A DNA stretch of 64,000 nucleotides, from contig JAJAGP010000274.1 in NCBI GenBank assembly GCA_025084515.1, positions 186,001 through 250,000 of the forward strand, read 5' to 3'. Origin of the DNA: Ancistrus triradiatus. Taxonomy: Eukaryota > Chordata > Actinopteri > Siluriformes > Loricariidae. This document shows, piece after piece, positions 62,901 through 64,000 of the stretch. The notes under the pieces are model-generated. The model was not told the DNA's origin. It saw only the letters and a list, made by a program, of their open reading frames with translations, and did no database searches. Both the position numbers and the translations under genes were made by a program. Within the stretch, counting starts at the first letter, position 1, and each line of letters opens with the position of its first letter.

Positions 62901-63065
62901 TGTGACTGGCAAAGTCTGTATCATACTTTGTTAAACGTAAGTTCTTAAATGAGTGTAATTAGGAAGGAATTACTCACCACAATCTACGAATTTGATCTGC
63001 TCCGCGTGAGAAAGCTCGAGCAGGAGCAGCGGGACAAACACAGCGCAGACAAAACGGAAATCCAT
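59980..63065 (-). CDS. npc2: npc2, lysosomal cholesterol-transfer protein
   Basis: Exons: 62978-63065, 61906-62013, 60991-61163, 59980-60066; 456 nt, 151 aa plus TGA, the same length as human NPC2. Residues 1-21 are a secretion signal ending ELSHA. The mature ML-domain protein binds cholesterol in the lysosome and hands it to NPC1 (family knowledge). Seen: KFVDCG (Cys29), LPCPTQPC (Cys44, Cys49), sequon N60-V-T, the PIPFPIPIDDGC segment, Cys95 and Cys101, KAEYPS, and the end KDLFC (Cys142) FPVQIVG. These match the six disulphide cysteines and the conserved glycosylation site of human NPC2. Odd: an extra Cys97 between Cys95 and Cys101 and a second sequon N108-Y-S. The start ATG is the only one in frame before the signal peptide. 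A minus-strand AATAAA at 59581-59586 is a plausible poly(A) signal, giving a 0.4 kb 3' UTR. Confidence 0.96.
61718..61865 (-). repeat. tRNA-derived SINE, family 2, in an npc2 intron
   Basis: Complement form: GGGCCAATTTAGAGCAACTA, GTGGGAGGAAACCAGAGAAC, ending GCTTGTGCCACCC. Ends 41 bases before npc2 exon 2 on this strand map. Confidence 0.7.
62014..62977. other. npc2 intron 1, nothing recognised
   Basis: AT-rich intron; a minus-strand frame at 62599-62781 and a plus-strand one at 62708-62905 show no family signature. Confidence 0.5.
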
Positions 63066-63368
63066 CACACAGGTGAGTCTTTATTACCTGTAAACACAAG
63101 CAGAAATAACCGTGTGCTCGCTGGATTCGTTCTTTCATAAACACCCACTCGTAAAGGGACTCAGACCCAATCTCTAACACACAGTCACATGAATGTTTGT
63201 GTAACATTTAGAGCTGACTCAACTGTTTCGTTCTCACCAAGTCTATAGTCAAAATTCATCCCCAAACATCAGCCTGAATAAATAAGACGGCTTTTGTACT
63301 TAACTCATACTAAGTTTACTTAAAGTATTCAAACTTAAAACAACCATTCTGTAAAAGTTCATACTCAC

Positions 63369-63434
63369 TGGCCAGCAGCTCCTGAGCTTCTGATTTCCGG
63401 ATCACAAGATCGCCAGCGACGCCTGCCTTTTATA
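63369..63434 (-). promoter_or_regulatory. npc2: npc2 TATA box and probable non-coding first exon
   Basis: On the minus strand TATAAAAGG occupies 63434-63426. A transcript starting about 30 bases downstream (near 63400) would reach a good donor (CTGGCCA followed by GTGAGTATG) at 63367-63368; an acceptor-like TTTACAG near 63093 would then lead to the coding exon. CCAAT boxes on the plus strand near 63493 and 63524 are inverted CCAAT boxes relative to npc2, at a usual distance upstream. The TATA box is seen directly; the exon structure is inferred. Confidence 0.55.
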
Positions 63435-63539
63435 CAAATCTCATAGTTTCGTGACGCATGCAAGCTCGTGAGTAGAACCATAGCTCTCTTAGCCAATAAC
63501 AGAGCACTTGATCAGGAAGCCTGACCAATAGAATTGCTC

Positions 63540-64000
63540 ACATTATAAACACAAGCGTACACACCCGTCTTTGTTGCCAGATCTTACAGAGTTCCATATT
63601 ATGCAACTGACGTCAACAGCATATAGTGTATATATTTTTATTTGTTTATATAACATAAAATTGTCAGTTAAATCATATTAGTACGACGATGACAGGCAGA
63701 AATGTATAACTTTTCCATAATTGGAAAACAGCAATAAAGCGTCACGAATGAAAATAAATATAGGAAACGTTAAGCCGTTCCTTCGTTAAATCTAGACAGT
63801 AAGATCAATTTTTGACTGGATGTAATTTAAATCAGTAACTCAGCAATGTAAAAATCAAAAGACAAAGACCTTGAATTTAAATAATGTTTTTCGTTATGAA
63901 TCATATAATCAAAATAATTTGAATGACATTTTGAATATTCGAAGAAAAGTTTAATTTCAGAATTTATTAGTATTTCAAATGTTCCCCTTTGCTGAAATGT
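63540..64000. other. Upstream of npc2, nothing recognised
   Basis: AT-rich flank to the window edge without recognisable gene or repeat. Confidence 0.5.

Overview
This is nuclear DNA from a teleost fish. Genes are split into short exons with GT-AG introns, the proteins match vertebrate single-copy genes, and the spaces are packed with fish-type repeats: Tc1/mariner fossils, L2/CR1-like and RTE-like LINEs, two tRNA-derived SINE families, pogo-derived mini-elements and CA/TA microsatellites. The repeat set suggests an otophysan (catfish/characin/carp relative), but that is inference. Nothing bacterial, viral or CRISPR-like was seen.

Layout: 36-15194 (minus) is the first copy of slc18b1, a vesicular polyamine transporter of the major facilitator superfamily; 12 exons are visible and the last two lie beyond the left edge. 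15195-20740 is a repeat-rich spacer. 20741-27700 (minus) is a second, complete slc18b1 copy (14 exons, 455 aa) in direct tandem. 27701-29820 is a cluster of nested DNA transposons and a TA microsatellite. 29841-46084 (minus) is tulp4, a WD40-SOCS-tubby protein of about 1814 aa with an unusually large Gln/His-rich block in its giant exon, a probable 2.5 kb 3' UTR and a probable distal non-coding first exon. 48025-48721 (minus) is myct1. 48722-55100 is a repeat-filled spacer holding a pogo mini-element, a MITE and a 1.55 kb Tc1-like element with long terminal inverted repeats. 56573-57572 (plus) is gskip. 59980-63065 (minus) is npc2, with a TATA box near 63430.

All exon boundaries were read by eye from splice consensus, reading phase and family similarity; every coding exon joins in phase and the four complete multi-exon genes plus myct1 sum to whole codons. 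The genes do not form one pathway: polyamine storage (slc18b1), ubiquitin-ligase substrate recognition (tulp4), a MYC-responsive membrane/nuclear protein (myct1), PKA/GSK3 anchoring (gskip) and lysosomal cholesterol transfer (npc2). tulp4-myct1 belong together on human 6q25 and gskip and npc2 are on human 14q, so the window joins two ancestral blocks.

I did not find a convincing novel molecular system. The observations most worth a second look are the tandem slc18b1 pair with a patchwork of identical and diverged exons, the Gln/His expansion of tulp4, a 660 bp CA-rich satellite running straight into a tulp4 splice donor, and several nested insertions whose target-site duplications and empty-site relative can be read directly.
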